A DNA stretch of 60,648 nt, taken from NCBI RefSeq assembly GCF_002086455.1, contig NZ_MVHC01000022.1, positions 1 through 60,648 on the forward strand, read 5' to 3'. Source of the stretch: Mycolicibacter algericus DSM 45454 (lineage in GTDB: Bacteria > Actinomycetota > Actinomycetes > Mycobacteriales > Mycobacteriaceae). A program made the position numbers and the translations under genes. Positions 18,011 through 28,636 of this stretch are shown piece by piece; the stretch's first letter is position 1, and every line of letters starts with the position of its first letter. The notes beneath the pieces were generated by a model. That model was not told the origin of the DNA and did no database searches. It saw only the letters and a list, made by a program, of their open reading frames with translations.

Positions 18011-18472
18011 GTGAGAAAAGTTCTGCCGCTGGGCTGCGCCGCGGTTCTCGCGGTCGGGATCGCTCCGGCAACCCGGGCCGAGCCCCCGCCCGGGATCGGC
18101 GCCGTCGACAGCTACCCGATCGCCACCGGCCGCTACTCCTCACCCGGCGACTTCTACTGGGTTTTCTTCAAGACCCCGGACGGCCGGTCCTGCGGAATCG
18201 GCCCCAACGGTGGGCCGATCGGTTGCGACGCGGTGCCGATGGACGCGCCGGCCGGCGCCAACCAGACCGTGATCGAAGTGGGCGGCGTGCCCGCGTCCTA
18301 CCGCCGCGCCGAGACCGCATCGTTCACCAGGGACGTCGATGTGTTGCCGCAGGGCTACCGGCTGGAGAACTGGGGTTCGCGCTGCGCGGTCGGCTACCAG
18401 GGCACCGTGACCTGCCAGGGCTATGGGTCCCATGGTTTCACCATCTCCGCTGTCTACGGTGTGTTGTGGTGA
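18011..18472 (+). CDS. Small secreted protein with paired cysteines
   Basis: 153 residues from GTG 18011. A signal peptide, KVLPLGCAAVLAVGIAPATRA, is followed by a mature domain with SCGIGPNGGPIGCD and later CAVGYQGTVTCQGYGSHG. The four Cys probably make two disulfides. This domain is common in secreted mycobacterial proteins of unknown role. The gene is 3 bases after ansA, so it is co-transcribed and perhaps translationally coupled. It is convergent with dinX (7 bases between stops). There is no catalytic motif. Confidence 0.8.
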   Translation: MRKVLPLGCAAVLAVGIAPATRAEPPPGIGAVDSYPIATGRYSSPGDFYWVFFKTPDGRSCGIGPNGGPIGCDAVPMDAPAGANQTVIEVGGVPASYRRAETASFTRDVDVLPQGYRLENWGSRCAVGYQGTVTCQGYGSHGFTISAVYGVLW

Positions 18473-18479
18473 TGCTGTT

Positions 18480-19835
18480 TTACCCGGGCTCGTCCGGGAC
18501 GGCCGGGTAGTCGGGCCAGTCCAGGCTGGCGACCGGATCGGCGCGGGTGATCCCCGGTTCGGCGACGGCGAAGGTCCGCACCGGGCCCGGGCCGGAGCTG
18601 CGGGTCTCGAACCGCACCGTTACCACTCCGTGGCCGGAGCCCTGCACCCAGCCGTGCCCGAGCTCGACGTGGGTGACGTCATCGCCGACCCGCCATGACG
18701 CCGCGCTCGACGGTGAAACCGGTTGCAGCGCTGGTGTTTCGGGTGAATCAGCGGTGGCCTCCGAGAACTCCAGCTCCGGGAACAGCGATTCCTGACGGAC
18801 GTCGGTCAGCCCGGAGAATCCCACCCCGAGCAGCCGGATCGGGCCGATCTGCGCCGGGTCGAGCAGCAGCCGGCCGGCGGCGGCCGTCAGCGCGGCGGCG
18901 TCGGTGGTGGCATAGGGCAGCGTCGCCGAGCGGGTCAGCACGCTCATGTCGGCCTTCTTGAGTTTCACCGTCACCGTACGGGCGCCCCGCCCGTCGCGCA
19001 GCAGCCTGCGGTAGGCGTGTTCGCCGATCGGGCCGACCTCGGCCCGCAGCTGCTCCAGCGTGGTCAGATCGGTGGCGAAGGTGGATTCGGCGCTGATCTG
19101 TTTGGCCTCGGCGCGTTCGGCGACCGGACGGTCGTCGATCCCGCGGGCCAGCCGGTGCAGCGCGGGCCCGATCGTGGCGCCCAGGATGTCGGCGACCTCG
19201 CTGTCGGTCAGCGCGGCGAACGCGCCGATGGTGGTGATGCCCAGCCGGTGCAGCTTCTCCTCGGCCACCGGACCGATACCCCACAGCCGGCGCACCGGCA
19301 GCCCGTCCAGCAGCAGTCGTTCCTCGGCGCGGCTGACGACCCGCACCCCGTCGGGTTTGGCCAGATCGGAGGCGATCTTGGCGATCTGTTTGCCCGAGCC
19401 CGCCCCCACCGACGCCACCAGGCCGGTCTCGTCGCGCACCCGGCGGCGCAACCGCTCACAGAACCGGTGCACGTCTTCGCTGCCGGCGCCGGACAACTCG
19501 GCCGGTTCGCCGAACGCCTCGTCGAAGGACAGTTGCTCGACGACCGGGATCACCGCGCGCACGGTCTCGAACACCCGGCGGCTGGCCACCCCGTACACCG
19601 CCCCGCGCGGCGGCAGCACCACCGCCGGGGCGCCCACCAGTCGGCGCGCCTGGTGCATCGGCATCGCCGAACGCGCCCCGAAGACCCGCGCCTCGTAGCT
19701 GGCGCCGGCCACCACACCGCGGCCCCCCAGCCCGCCGACCAGCACCGGGCGACCGCGCAGCGTCGGGCGGGTCAGTTGCTCGACGGAGGCGAAGAATGCG
19801 TCCATGTCCAGGTGCAGGACCCACCGGGCGTCCAC
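18480..19835 (-). CDS. dinX: DNA polymerase IV, Y family (DinX)
   Basis: About 451 residues. [15 protein letters not shown] carries the first catalytic Asp and the steric gate region, and EQLSFDEAF the second catalytic acidic pair. The thumb and little-finger domains follow, with [18 protein letters not shown] sequence near 310. It is an error-prone translesion polymerase, orthologous by position to Rv1537 next to ileS. I placed the start at GTG 19835 because the family begins a few residues before [11 protein letters not shown]. The ATG at 19877 is in frame but overlaps the start codon of the divergent methyltransferase. The C-terminal extension beyond the little finger ([17 protein letters not shown]) is typical of DinX. 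Confidence 0.92.
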   Translation of the reverse strand: MDARWVLHLDMDAFFASVEQLTRPTLRGRPVLVGGLGGRGVVAGASYEARVFGARSAMPMHQARRLVGAPAVVLPPRGAVYGVASRRVFETVRAVIPVVEQLSFDEAFGEPAELSGAGSEDVHRFCERLRRRVRDETGLVASVGAGSGKQIAKIASDLAKPDGVRVVSRAEERLLLDGLPVRRLWGIGPVAEEKLHRLGITTIGAFAALTDSEVADILGATIGPALHRLARGIDDRPVAERAEAKQISAESTFATDLTTLEQLRAEVGPIGEHAYRRLLRDGRGARTVTVKLKKADMSVLTRSATLPYATTDAAALTAAAGRLLLDPAQIGPIRLLGVGFSGLTDVRQESLFPELEFSEATADSPETPALQPVSPSSAASWRVGDDVTHVELGHGWVQGSGHGVVTVRFETRSSGPGPVRTFAVAEPGITRADPVASLDWPDYPAVPDEPG

Positions 19836-19875
19836 ACCGATGAATGTTATTGCGCCGCCGCCTAGGGTGGTCGAC

Positions 19876-20442
19876 ATGGCGATGAACCTGCTGCACCGTC
19901 GCTGCTGCAGCTCACGGCGGTGGGCCCGGCAAGTCGAAGACCAGCTGGTCCCCTGGGCGCTGGCCGGCGTCGACCTCGGGGACGACGTCCTCGAGATCGG
20001 CCCGGGCTACGGCGCCAATATCAAGGTGTTGATCGACCGGGCTGCGCGTTACACCGCGGTGGAGATCGATCCGGTGCTCGCCGAGCGGTTGCAGGGCGAG
20101 TACGGCTCGCGCGCACGCATCATCAACGGCGACGGCACCGCCACCGGGCTGCCCGCGGCCGCGTTCAGCGCGGTGGTGTGCTTCACGATGCTGCATCACG
20201 TGCCGACACCGGAGCTGCAGGACCGGCTGTTCGCCGAGGCGTTCCGGGTGCTGCGGTCCGGCGGGGTGTTCGCCGGCAGCGACGGGGTGCCGTCCTGGCA
20301 CTTTCGGCTGCTCCACTACCGGGATACCTACAACCCGATGCCACCTGAGTCGCTGCCGGACCGGTTGCGGCACAGCGGATTCACCGACATCGCTGTCGCG
20401 ACCGCAGCCGGCCGGCAACGCTGGCGCGCCGTCAAACGCTGA
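19876..20442 (+). CDS. Class I SAM-dependent methyltransferase (small)
   Basis: 188 residues, [16 protein letters not shown], then [17 protein letters not shown] (AdoMet GxGxG), [13 protein letters not shown] and [15 protein letters not shown], then [16 protein letters not shown]. It resembles ubiquinone/menaquinone-type and small-molecule methyltransferases. The ATG follows TAGGGT (19863-19868) by 7 bases without a Shine-Dalgarno sequence, so the message is probably leaderless. It is divergent from dinX and convergent with ileS. The role is unknown. Confidence 0.82.
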   Translation: MAMNLLHRRCCSSRRWARQVEDQLVPWALAGVDLGDDVLEIGPGYGANIKVLIDRAARYTAVEIDPVLAERLQGEYGSRARIINGDGTATGLPAAAFSAVVCFTMLHHVPTPELQDRLFAEAFRVLRSGGVFAGSDGVPSWHFRLLHYRDTYNPMPPESLPDRLRHSGFTDIAVATAAGRQRWRAVKR

Positions 20443-20467
20443 GCTGCCGGCCGTTCGGCGGCGTCGC

Positions 20468-23400
20468 TCAGGCCTTGGTGATCGTCACCCGCACCCCGTC
20501 GCCGATCTCGGCGGCATCGGCGCCCGGTTCGCCGAATTCGAAGCCGGTGGCCAGGATCTCACCGGCGATGAGCTCAGCGTGGGCCTGTGCCCAGCCCAGC
20601 CGCGAGTCGGGCACCGACATCACCACGCTGATCCGGTCGGAAACCTGCAGGCCGGTGTTCTTACGTAGGTCCTGTAGTTCGCGGATGCGGTCCTTGGCCC
20701 AGCCCTCGGCTTCGAGTTCCTCGGTCACCGTGCCGTCGAGCACCACCAGCCCGGCGCCGTCGGGCAGCGCCACGGTGAATTCGGGGTCGGCGGCCACCAG
20801 TTTCGCCGTGTACTCGCCGTCGAGCAGCACCACCGGCCCGGCGCCCAGCGTGCCGTCCGGGTTGACCACGCCCTCCCCCGCCTTGACGGCCTTGATCGCG
20901 GCCTGCACGTCCTTGCCCAGCCGCGGACCGGCCACCTTGGCGTTGACCGCCAGCTCGAAGCGGCCGTAGCGGTCGATGTCCTCGGTCAGCTCGACGGCCT
21001 TGACGTTGAGCTCGTCGGCGATCAGCCCGGAGAACGGGGCCAGCCGCTGTGGGTCCTCAACGGCAACGGTGAGTTTGGGCAGCGGCAGCCGGACCCGCAG
21101 TTGGTGCGACTTGCGCAGCGAGGACGCGGCCGAACACACGTCGCGCACCTGATCCATCGCCTCGACCAGCTGCGGGTCGTGCGGTAGATCGTCGGCCTCG
21201 GGCCAGTCGGTCAGGTGCACCGACCGTTGCCCGGTCAGCGAGCGCCAGATCTTCTCGGTGGTCAGCGGCAGCAATGGTGCGGCCAGCCGGCAGGTCACCT
21301 CGAGCACGGTGTGCAGGGTGTCGATGGCGTTCGGGTCCTCGTCCCAGAACCGTTGCCGGGAGCGTCGCACATACCAGTTGGTCAGCGCCTCGGTGAACTG
21401 GCGCAGTTCCTCGCACGCCCCGGAGATGTCGCAGCCCTCCAGCGCGGCGGTCAGATCGTCGCGCAGCGCCGCCAGCTTCGCCAGGATGTAGCGGTCGAGC
21501 ACGTGCGGTGAATCGGTGCGCCACACACCGGATTCGGGCGCATAGAGGGCCAGGAAACTGTAGGCGTTGGACAGCGGCAGCATCACCTGGCGCACCCCCT
21601 CGCGGATGCCCGGTTCGGTGACGACCAGGTTGCCGCCCCGCAGGATCGGCGAGGCCATCAGGAACCAGCGCATGGCGTCGGAACCGTCGCGGTCGAACAC
21701 CTCGTTGACGTCGGGATAGTTGCGCAGCGACTTGCTCATCTTTTGCCCGTCGGAGCCCAAGACGATGCCGTGTGCCACACAGGTTTTGAACGCCGGACGG
21801 TCGAACAGCGCGGTGGCCAGCACGTGCATCATGTAGAACCAGCCGCGGGTCTGGCCGATGTACTCGACGATGAAGTCGCCCGGGTAGTGCGCGGGCTCGG
21901 CCGCCGAACCGTCGAACCAGTCGCGGTTCTCGAACGGATAGTGCACCTGGGCATAGGGCATCGACCCGGAGTCGAACCACACGTCGAGCACATCGGGGAT
22001 GCGTCGCATCGTCGAGGCGCCGGTCGGGTCGTCGGGGTTGGGCCGGGTCAACTCGTCGATGTAGGGCCGGTGCAGGTTGTCGGGTCGCACCCCGAAATCG
22101 CGTTCCAGCTCATCGAGGCTGCCGTAGACATCGATTCGGGGGTACGCCGGATCGTCGGATTTCCACACCGGGATCGGAGTGCCCCAGTAGCGGTTTCGCG
22201 AAATCGACCAGTCGCGCGCACCGCGGAGCCAGTTGCCGAAGATCCCGTCCTTGACGTGCTCGGGATACCAGGTGATCTGCTCGTTGAGTTCGACCATGCG
22301 GTCCCGGAATTCCGTGACACGCACGAACCACGACGACACCGCCTTGTAGATCAGCGGATTGCGGCACCGCCAGCAGTGCGGGTAGGAGTGCTCGTAGGTT
22401 TCGTGGCGGACCAGCACCGCGCCATTGGGGGCAGCAGGGCCAGCGGCCGCTTTCAGATCGGCGATGATCGCCTTGTTCGCGTCGAAGACGTGCTGTCCGG
22501 CGTAGTCGGCGACGCTGGAATCGAAGCGGCCCTTGGTGTCGACCGGGGTGACCGGGGTGATCCCGGCGGCGTCGGTGGTGTTCTTGTCGTCCTCGCCGTA
22601 GGCCGGCGCGAGATGCACGATGCCGGTGCCGTCGTCGGTCGACACGAAGTCGGCGGCCAGCACCCGAAATGCGCCTGCCGCCGCCATGAAATACGGGAAC
22701 GGCGGCAGGTAGCGCATCCCGATCAGCTCCGAACCGCGGTAGCTGCCCAACAGCTGTGGCTCTTCCCCGAATTCGCGCGCGTAGGCGCCGAGCCGTGCCT
22801 CGGCGAGCAGGTACCGGCGGTCCCCGACCGCTACCTGCACATAGGTCACCTCCGGGTTGACCGCCACCGCCAGGTTGGCCGGCAGTGTCCAGGGTGTGGT
22901 GGTCCACACCAGCAGGTGCGCGCCGGCCAGCTCAGCGGCGGGTCCCCCGTCGGCCACCCGGAACCCGACGGTCAGCGCCGGGTCCTGCCGACTCTGGTAG
23001 ACGTCGTCGTCCATCCGCAGTTCGTGGTTGGACAGCGGCGTCTCGTCGCGCCAGCAGTACGGCAGTACGCGATAGCCCTCGTAGGCCAGGCCGGAGTCCC
23101 ACAGCTGTTTGAACGCCCACAGCACCGATTCCATGAACGGCAGGTCGAGGGTTTTGTAGTCGTTGTCGAAGTCGACCCAGCGGGCCTGCCGGGTGACGTA
23201 GTCCTGCCATTCGGCGGTGTAGCGCAGCACCGATTCCCGGCAGGCCTGGTTGAACGCGGCGACGCCCATCGCATCGATCTGCGACTTGTCGGTGATGCCG
23301 AGCTGGCGTTCGACCTCGAGTTCGGCGGGCAGCCCGTGGGTGTCCCAGCCGAACCGGCGTTCCACCTTGTAGCCGCGCATGGTGCGATACCGCGGCACGA

Positions 23401-23614
23401 TGTCCTTGACGTAGCCGGTGAGCAGGTGCCCGTAGTGCGGTAGCCCGTTGGCGAACGGCGGGCCGTCGTAGAACACGTATTCTTCGGCGCCGTCGCGGCG
23501 GGCGATGCTGGCCCGGAAGGTGTCGTCGGCCGCCCAGTAGTCGAGGACCTCGATTTCAGCCGCCGGGAAGTCGGGGGCACCGGCGGCCGGCTTCGGATAG
23601 CTGCGTTTGCTCAT
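20468..23614 (-). CDS. ileS: Isoleucyl-tRNA synthetase
   Basis: 1048 residues, a class I aminoacyl-tRNA synthetase that charges tRNA-Ile. The HIGH-type signature is [15 protein letters not shown], the KMSKS loop is [10 protein letters not shown], and a CP1 editing domain lies between ([34 protein letters not shown]). The C-terminal anticodon domain ends in the actinobacterial/eukaryotic-like type-2 IleRS form, which usually gives natural mupirocin resistance. There is a GGGAGG 9-10 bases before the ATG, next to a T-box leader. Its position by dinX matches Rv1536. Confidence 0.97.
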   Translation of the reverse strand: MSKRSYPKPAAGAPDFPAAEIEVLDYWAADDTFRASIARRDGAEEYVFYDGPPFANGLPHYGHLLTGYVKDIVPRYRTMRGYKVERRFGWDTHGLPAELEVERQLGITDKSQIDAMGVAAFNQACRESVLRYTAEWQDYVTRQARWVDFDNDYKTLDLPFMESVLWAFKQLWDSGLAYEGYRVLPYCWRDETPLSNHELRMDDDVYQSRQDPALTVGFRVADGGPAAELAGAHLLVWTTTPWTLPANLAVAVNPEVTYVQVAVGDRRYLLAEARLGAYAREFGEEPQLLGSYRGSELIGMRYLPPFPYFMAAAGAFRVLAADFVSTDDGTGIVHLAPAYGEDDKNTTDAAGITPVTPVDTKGRFDSSVADYAGQHVFDANKAIIADLKAAAGPAAPNGAVLVRHETYEHSYPHCWRCRNPLIYKAVSSWFVRVTEFRDRMVELNEQITWYPEHVKDGIFGNWLRGARDWSISRNRYWGTPIPVWKSDDPAYPRIDVYGSLDELERDFGVRPDNLHRPYIDELTRPNPDDPTGASTMRRIPDVLDVWFDSGSMPYAQVHYPFENRDWFDGSAAEPAHYPGDFIVEYIGQTRGWFYMMHVLATALFDRPAFKTCVAHGIVLGSDGQKMSKSLRNYPDVNEVFDRDGSDAMRWFLMASPILRGGNLVVTEPGIREGVRQVMLPLSNAYSFLALYAPESGVWRTDSPHVLDRYILAKLAALRDDLTAALEGCDISGACEELRQFTEALTNWYVRRSRQRFWDEDPNAIDTLHTVLEVTCRLAAPLLPLTTEKIWRSLTGQRSVHLTDWPEADDLPHDPQLVEAMDQVRDVCSAASSLRKSHQLRVRLPLPKLTVAVEDPQRLAPFSGLIADELNVKAVELTEDIDRYGRFELAVNAKVAGPRLGKDVQAAIKAVKAGEGVVNPDGTLGAGPVVLLDGEYTAKLVAADPEFTVALPDGAGLVVLDGTVTEELEAEGWAKDRIRELQDLRKNTGLQVSDRISVVMSVPDSRLGWAQAHAELIAGEILATGFEFGEPGADAAEIGDGVRVTITKA

Positions 23615-23624
23615 GCTGTGTCGC

Positions 23625-23822
23625 CTCCCAAGCGCCCGGCCCGGGGACGACGCCGCGCGGGTTGCGCGAGCACCGCGGTACCACCCCGCTTGCCGCGCTG
23701 CCGGCGCGACCGCTCCACAAGGCTGTGACGGGCCAACCCGTTCGGTTCTAGTGAGGCCCGGCTGTCAAGCGCTGGGCCCGTTCCTCCGAAGGCTCCCCGG
23801 TGATGGCCGGATCATTGCCGAT
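23625..23822 (-). ncRNA. Isoleucine T-box riboswitch in the ileS leader
   Basis: Read on the minus strand, the leader contains the T-box core GGGTGGTACCGCG (within 23673-23686), the antiterminator/antisequestrator bulge that pairs with the tRNA acceptor end. Upstream is CCATCACCGGGGAGCC with an ATC isoleucine specifier (23802-23804) in a short stem I. This matches the ultrashort stem I, translation-controlling Ile T-boxes known in actinobacteria. The Shine-Dalgarno GGGAGG just before ileS lies in GC-rich sequence that can be sequestered; no run of T that would make it a transcription terminator is seen. Uncharged tRNA-Ile is expected to free the ribosome site. Confidence 0.88.
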
Positions 23823-23828
23823 GAGCCG

Positions 23829-23834
23829 ATTGTA
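23829..23834 (-). promoter_or_regulatory. Candidate -10 (TACAAT) for the ileS T-box transcript
   Basis: On the minus strand TACAAT lies 6-7 bases before the start of the conserved T-box leader. A convincing -35 was not found, which is common for mycobacterial housekeeping promoters. Confidence 0.5.
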
Positions 23835-23919
23835 CGGAGCGCCGCCGATTCCCCGGACGCGGCCCGGCCCTCATGTCCGGGTGCTGCGCCGGCCCTGCCG
23901 CCCGGATTCGTTCAAACCG

Positions 23920-24399
23920 TTAGCCTGCCTCCAGGCACTCCCAGCTGTCGGGCAGCAAGCCGGTCTCGATGAACTCGGTCACCGCTGCCGCCTGGTCGGG
24001 TTCCAGCCCGTTGTCGGCGGCCCGGTAGATGACCTGCTCCTCCTTGGAGTTGTGCACCGCAAGCTGATCGAGCAGCAGCCGGGAGACCGCCATCAGCGCC
24101 GCGGTGTCGCCGTCGGGCAGCAGTCCGACCAGCGCGTCCATCGTGCGCCAGATCTCGCCGTGCTCGGCCATCATGACCGCAACCGGCATCGCCATGCCGG
24201 CCTGCCGGATCGGCGGGAACAGGATCCGCTCCTCGAGGTAGATGTGCTTGCGGAGCCCTTCCAGAGCCGCGCTCAGGCCGGCGGCGTCCACCCGGCCGTC
24301 GCGAAGGTCGATCAGGAAGGCTTCGAGACCGGCGTCGATCTGCTGGTGCTCGCGCTCCAGGGCGGCCGACACGGCCACGCGGGCTTTCTCTGGGGGCAT
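23920..24399 (-). CDS. Hemerythrin-like (HHE) domain protein, downstream copy
   Basis: 159 residues from ATG 24399 after AAGGAGA. The four-helix HHE domain is marked by EREHQQID, RKHIYLEERILFPP, MAEHGEIWRTMDAL and LAVHNSKEEQVIY, giving the His/Glu ligands of a non-heme di-iron centre. Mycobacterial hemerythrin-like proteins bind oxygen or nitric oxide, act in redox sensing, or guard against peroxide. A paralogue lies 19 bases upstream and OsmC before that, suggesting a three-gene stress operon. The C-terminus ends TGLLPDSWECLEAG, matching GRMPDGWVC in the paralogue. Confidence 0.88.
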   Translation of the reverse strand: MPPEKARVAVSAALEREHQQIDAGLEAFLIDLRDGRVDAAGLSAALEGLRKHIYLEERILFPPIRQAGMAMPVAVMMAEHGEIWRTMDALVGLLPDGDTAALMAVSRLLLDQLAVHNSKEEQVIYRAADNGLEPDQAAAVTEFIETGLLPDSWECLEAG

Positions 24400-24418
24400 T
24401 GCGATCTCCTTACCACCT

Positions 24419-24901
24419 CTACGCAGCGGCCTTCGCACAAACCCAGCCGTCGGGCATCCGGCCGGATTCGAGGAAGTCGGCGACCTCGGCGGCCTGCTCC
24501 GGGGCCAGGCCGGTGTCGGCGGCCGGATAGATCACCGGTTCCTCCACCTTGTTGTGGTCGGCAAGTAGAGTCAACAGCCGTTGGCAGGCTTCCCGCAACT
24601 CATTGTGGTCGGCGGCATCGCCCGGTCCGGCCGCCAGGTCCTCGAGTGCGTCCATGGTGCGCCAGATCTCACCGTGGCCGCGGATCATCCCGAACACCGA
24701 CATCATCTGCGCACCCTTGCTGATCGGTGGGAACAGCAGCTGTTCCTCCAGGTAGATGTGGCGTCGCAGCACGGCCAGTGTGTCGCGCAGCGCGTCGGCG
24801 GCCACGCTGCCGGCAGCCAGCTTCGCCAGGAAGTCCGCGAGCCCGGCGTCGACTTCCTGGTGTTCACGTTCGAGTGCGACCGAAAGCGTTGCGGTGGACA
24901 T
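24419..24901 (-). CDS. Hemerythrin-like (HHE) domain protein, upstream copy
   Basis: 160 residues from ATG 24901 (MSTATLSVALEREHQEVD). The same iron-ligand positions as in its neighbour are present: EREHQEVD, RRHIYLEEQLLFPP, IRGHGEIWRTMDAL and LADHNKVEEPVIYPA. Side by side, the two proteins align along their whole length with the shared C-terminal W and C, so they arose by tandem duplication. The one difference worth noting is RGHGEIW here against AEHGEIW in the downstream copy; the conserved His is kept in both. The start is 17 bases after the OsmC stop. Confidence 0.88.
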   Translation of the reverse strand: MSTATLSVALEREHQEVDAGLADFLAKLAAGSVAADALRDTLAVLRRHIYLEEQLLFPPISKGAQMMSVFGMIRGHGEIWRTMDALEDLAAGPGDAADHNELREACQRLLTLLADHNKVEEPVIYPAADTGLAPEQAAEVADFLESGRMPDGWVCAKAAA

Positions 24902-24918
24902 GATTTCACCCACTCCCC

Positions 24919-25359
24919 TCAGGCAAGCTGCGCGTCGACGCTGACCTCGGCGCCGGCGAACAGCCGCGACACCGGGCACAGCGCGGCGGCGGCGTCGACG
25001 ATCTGGGCGAAGCCGGCGGCGTCCAGGCCGGCGACCTCGCCGCGAACGGTCAGCTTCGACGTGGTGATGGTGGGCAGCCCGTCGACCTCGGCGAGGGTGA
25101 CCGTCGAGGTGACGTCGAGTCGCTGCGGCGGTGTGTCGTTCTCACCGAGCTTCAGCGACAACGCCATGGCGAAACACGAGGAATGGGCGGCGGCGGCCAA
25201 TTCCTCCGGGCTGGTCTTTCCGCCCGGTTGCTCGGTGCGGGCGGCCCAGGTCACCGGCAGCCCGTCGAGCGCACCGCTGCTGCCGCTGCCCAGGGCGCCC
25301 GCCCCGGTTGCCAGCGGCCCTTCCCAGCTGGTCTGCACAGTCCGATCCGCAATGCTCAT
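24919..25359 (-). CDS. OsmC-family peroxiredoxin
   Basis: 146 residues. The two redox cysteines are in AAAHSSCFAMALSL (peroxidatic) and AAALCPVSRLFAGA (resolving), the pattern of OsmC/Ohr organic hydroperoxide reductases. The N-terminal region TEQPGGKTSPEELAAAAH is family-typical. It reduces lipid or organic peroxides using a dithiol donor such as lipoyl-type reductants. It heads an operon with two hemerythrin-like genes, which suggests joint protection against peroxide and nitric oxide. Upstream (25360-25486) lies the end of mmpL with no strong promoter motif that I can see. Confidence 0.9.
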   Translation of the reverse strand: MSIADRTVQTSWEGPLATGAGALGSGSSGALDGLPVTWAARTEQPGGKTSPEELAAAAHSSCFAMALSLKLGENDTPPQRLDVTSTVTLAEVDGLPTITTSKLTVRGEVAGLDAAGFAQIVDAAAALCPVSRLFAGAEVSVDAQLA

Positions 25360-25486
25360 CCGCCGCCTCCTCTGCCGGTGCGGACACCGCCCGAACCGAG
25401 CCGGAACCCGCCTTATTTTTTACAATCAGGACTTGTCTAAATCTAGTCCATTGGCGGGGTGCTGGCCAGGGCGGATCAGCGGCGTT

Positions 25487-28400
25487 CTAGTGCTCGGTTT
25501 CGTCCTCCGGCGGTGGGGTGGCGGCCAGCACCTCGGTGGGCCGGTCCTCGGCCGGTTGTGCCGGTGGTGCCGACAGTTCCGGGAACGCGGTGGCCACCAT
25601 GTCCTCGAACGTCCACTCGTGGGCGTCGGACGGGCCGGTCGTCGCCGCGGTGGCTTCCGCGGCCGGCGCGGCATGCGCTGCGACCGAGGCGGAATCGCCG
25701 GCCGCCGTTGCGGCCGCCCCGGCCATGACCGGCGCCACCGCACGCGGTGCGCGCGGCGGATGCTCCCGCACGTTCAGCGGCCACCAGAACCACCGGCCGA
25801 GCAGCGCCGCCATCGACGGCATCATGAACGAGCGGACGATCAGGGTGTCGAACAGCAGGCCGAGCCCGATCGTGGTGCCCACCTGGCCCACTACCCGCAG
25901 GTCACTGACGAGCATGGAGGCCATGGTGAACGCGAATACCAGTCCGGCGGCCGTGACCACCTTTCCGGTACCCCCCATCGCCCGGATGATGCCGGTCTTG
26001 ATCCCGGCGCCGAGCTCCTCTTTGAATCGGGCGACCAGCAACAGGTTGTAGTCACAACCCACCGCCAGCAGGATGATCACCGACATCACCATCACCAGCC
26101 AGTGCAGGTGGATGCCGAAGATGTACTGCCAGACCAATACCGACAGTCCGACCGACGCTCCCAGCGACGCCAGCACCGTCCCGACGATCACCAGCGAGGC
26201 GATGAAGCTCCGCGTGATCAACAACATAATGATGAAAATGATTGCCAGCGCAGTGATCCCGGCTATCAACAGGTCATAGTCGGCGAGCCCCTGCAGGTCG
26301 TTGAAGAGCGCGGCGGTACCGGCGACATAGACCTGGGCGGTCGACAACGGCGTCCCCTTGAGGGACTCGGTGGCGGCCTTCTTGATCAGGTTCACCCGGG
26401 CCATGCCTTCCGGCGTCGCCGGGTAGCCGTCGTGGGTGATGAAGAACCGCGCGGCGTGGCCGTCCGGCGACAGGAAGAGCTGGATCACCCGCTTGAAGTC
26501 GGGGTTGTCGAACGCCTCCCGAGGCAGATAAAAGGAGTCGTCGCTCTTCGCCGCGTCGAAGTCCTGGCCCATCGCGGCCGAATCCCCGCCGACCTCCTCG
26601 ACCTGCGCCAGGATCCCCGACATGGTGCTGTGCAGCGTCAGCATCATGGTTTGCAGGCTGCGCAGCGCCGCGATCTGCGCCGGCATCATCTCCAGCAACT
26701 GCGGCGTCACCACGTCGACATTGCTCATCACCGGCGCCAGCTCGTTGAGTTTGTCGGTGAGCTGGGTCGCGCCGTCCATCGACGCGTAGGCCGACCGCAG
26801 CGACAGGCAGGTCGCGTCGCCACGACAATCCTGGGTGTCAACGGAGTTGCGCAGCAATTTGGAATTCTCGTTGAAATCGGCCATGTGGCTGCGCATCTGC
26901 TGAGCCAGATCCATCGCCTCGTGCGAGACGCCGGTCGCTTCATGGGTGTTGGCACTCAACTGCTGCATCAGCACATACATCCGTTGCAGCGAGGCGACGG
27001 TGCCCTCCAGATCGTCGGCCTGCTTACGCATGTCGGCGACGCGGTTCTTCATGAAGTCCAGGTTCTGCATCTGGCCGGCGCTTTGCATGCTGAGCAGGAA
27101 CGGGATCGAGGTATGCCCCAGCGGGGTCCCCTCCGGCCGGGTCACCCCCTGCACCAGCGCGACGCCCTCGACCGCGAAGACGCTCTTGGCCAGCTTGTTG
27201 AGCACCAGGAAGTCCGCCGAGTTGCGCATGTCGTGGTCGGACTCGACCAGCAGCACCTCCGGCAGCAGGCGCGATTCCGGGAAGTGCCGTGACGCGGCGG
27301 CCCAGCCGAGGTTGGCGGGGGTGTCCTTGGGAATGAACGACGGGTCCTTATAGCTCACCTGGTAACCGGGCAGCGCCAGCAGTCCGATGAGTGCGACCGC
27401 GCTGGCGGCCACGAAGATCGGTCCGGGCCAGCGCACGATCGCCGTACCCACCTTGCGCCAGCCGCGATCCGACATCTTGCGCCGGGGTTCCAGCAAGCCG
27501 TAGCGACTGGCGACCGCGAGCACCGCGGGGACCAGGGTCAGCGCGATCGCCACCGCGACCAGCATGCCGACCGCGCACGGGATGCCCATCGTCTGAAAGA
27601 CCGGTAACCGGGTGAAGCTCAGACAGAACGTGGCGCCCGCGATCGTCAAACCCGATGCCAGCACCACATGGGCGACCCCGCGATACGTGGTGAAATACGC
27701 CGTCTCGGGATCCTCGCCGGCATGCCGGGCCTCGTGATAGCGGCCGATGAAGAAGATGCCGTAGTCGGTGCCGGCGGCGATCGCCAGCGTCACCAGGATG
27801 TTGATCGCGAACGTCGACAGCCCGATCAGCCCGACATGGCCGAGGAATGCCACTATGCCGCGCGCGGCCGCCAGTTCGATCCCGACCACGGCCAGCAACA
27901 GCGCGACGGTGCTGAACGAGCGATACAGCAGCAACAGCATCAGCGAGATCACCGACACGGTGGCTATCAGGATCTTCAGTACCGCGCGGTCGCCGCTGGT
28001 GTTCATGTCGGTGACCATCGGCGCCGGGCCGGTGACGTAGGCGCGCACCCCCGCCGGGGCGGGTGTGCGGTTCACGATGTCGCGGACCGCCTCGACGGAG
28101 TCGTTCGCCAGCGCCTCGCCCTGGTTGCCGGCGAGGTTCAGCTGCACCAGCGCGGCCTTACCGTCGGCGCTTTGGGCGCCGCCCGCGGTGAGCGGGTCGC
28201 CCCAGAAGTCCTGGATGTGCTGGACGTGCGTGGTGTCCGCGTTGAGCTGGGCGATCAGCTCGTTGTAGTAGTGATGGGCGGCATCGCCGAGCGGTTCCTC
28301 GCCTTCGAGGACGATCATCGCCGCGCTGTCGGTGTTCGATTCGGCGAACACCTGTCCCAGCCGCGCCATCGCCTGGATCGACGGCGCGTCCTTGGCGCTC

Positions 28401-28561
28401 AACGACACCGGATGGTCCTTGGCGACCTGCTCCAACTGCGGGACCGCGACGCTCACCAGCGCCGTGATGGCCACCCAGCCCAGGATTATCGGCCACGCGA
28501 ACCTGCGGACGAACCCTGCCGCGGACGACCGGCCAAGGCCCAGGTGGTGTGTCTTCGTCAC
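25487..28561 (-). CDS. MmpL-family RND lipid exporter
   Basis: 1024 residues from GTG 28561. It has the two tandem RND repeats, each one helix plus a large outer loop plus five helices. The proton-relay motif occurs twice, as [19 protein letters not shown] in the first half and [16 protein letters not shown] in the second, as expected for MmpL. The second outer loop is long and contains a helical hairpin-like stretch ([20 protein letters not shown]). The last about 110 residues form an Ala/Pro-rich cytoplasmic tail, longer than in MmpL4/5. MmpL proteins export mycobacterial surface lipids; next to a Pps-type PKS set the likely cargo is that lipid. It could be of the MmpL7/MmpL12/MmpL10 functional type; I cannot decide. 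Confidence 0.93.
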   Translation of the reverse strand: MTKTHHLGLGRSSAAGFVRRFAWPIILGWVAITALVSVAVPQLEQVAKDHPVSLSAKDAPSIQAMARLGQVFAESNTDSAAMIVLEGEEPLGDAAHHYYNELIAQLNADTTHVQHIQDFWGDPLTAGGAQSADGKAALVQLNLAGNQGEALANDSVEAVRDIVNRTPAPAGVRAYVTGPAPMVTDMNTSGDRAVLKILIATVSVISLMLLLLYRSFSTVALLLAVVGIELAAARGIVAFLGHVGLIGLSTFAINILVTLAIAAGTDYGIFFIGRYHEARHAGEDPETAYFTTYRGVAHVVLASGLTIAGATFCLSFTRLPVFQTMGIPCAVGMLVAVAIALTLVPAVLAVASRYGLLEPRRKMSDRGWRKVGTAIVRWPGPIFVAASAVALIGLLALPGYQVSYKDPSFIPKDTPANLGWAAASRHFPESRLLPEVLLVESDHDMRNSADFLVLNKLAKSVFAVEGVALVQGVTRPEGTPLGHTSIPFLLSMQSAGQMQNLDFMKNRVADMRKQADDLEGTVASLQRMYVLMQQLSANTHEATGVSHEAMDLAQQMRSHMADFNENSKLLRNSVDTQDCRGDATCLSLRSAYASMDGATQLTDKLNELAPVMSNVDVVTPQLLEMMPAQIAALRSLQTMMLTLHSTMSGILAQVEEVGGDSAAMGQDFDAAKSDDSFYLPREAFDNPDFKRVIQLFLSPDGHAARFFITHDGYPATPEGMARVNLIKKAATESLKGTPLSTAQVYVAGTAALFNDLQGLADYDLLIAGITALAIIFIIMLLITRSFIASLVIVGTVLASLGASVGLSVLVWQYIFGIHLHWLVMVMSVIILLAVGCDYNLLLVARFKEELGAGIKTGIIRAMGGTGKVVTAAGLVFAFTMASMLVSDLRVVGQVGTTIGLGLLFDTLIVRSFMMPSMAALLGRWFWWPLNVREHPPRAPRAVAPVMAGAAATAAGDSASVAAHAAPAAEATAATTGPSDAHEWTFEDMVATAFPELSAPPAQPAEDRPTEVLAATPPPEDETEH

Positions 28562-28636
28562 TTTCCAGGGCCCTCCCCAGACGATTTACCCCAAGCGATC
28601 ACTTTAACCCCCAGTTCAGGACCGCGGCGAAGGAAA

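Noticed and set aside
23641..23822. T-box leader as a transcription-terminating riboswitch
   Set aside because: No terminator hairpin with a T-run after the T-box core was seen, so translational control is more likely.
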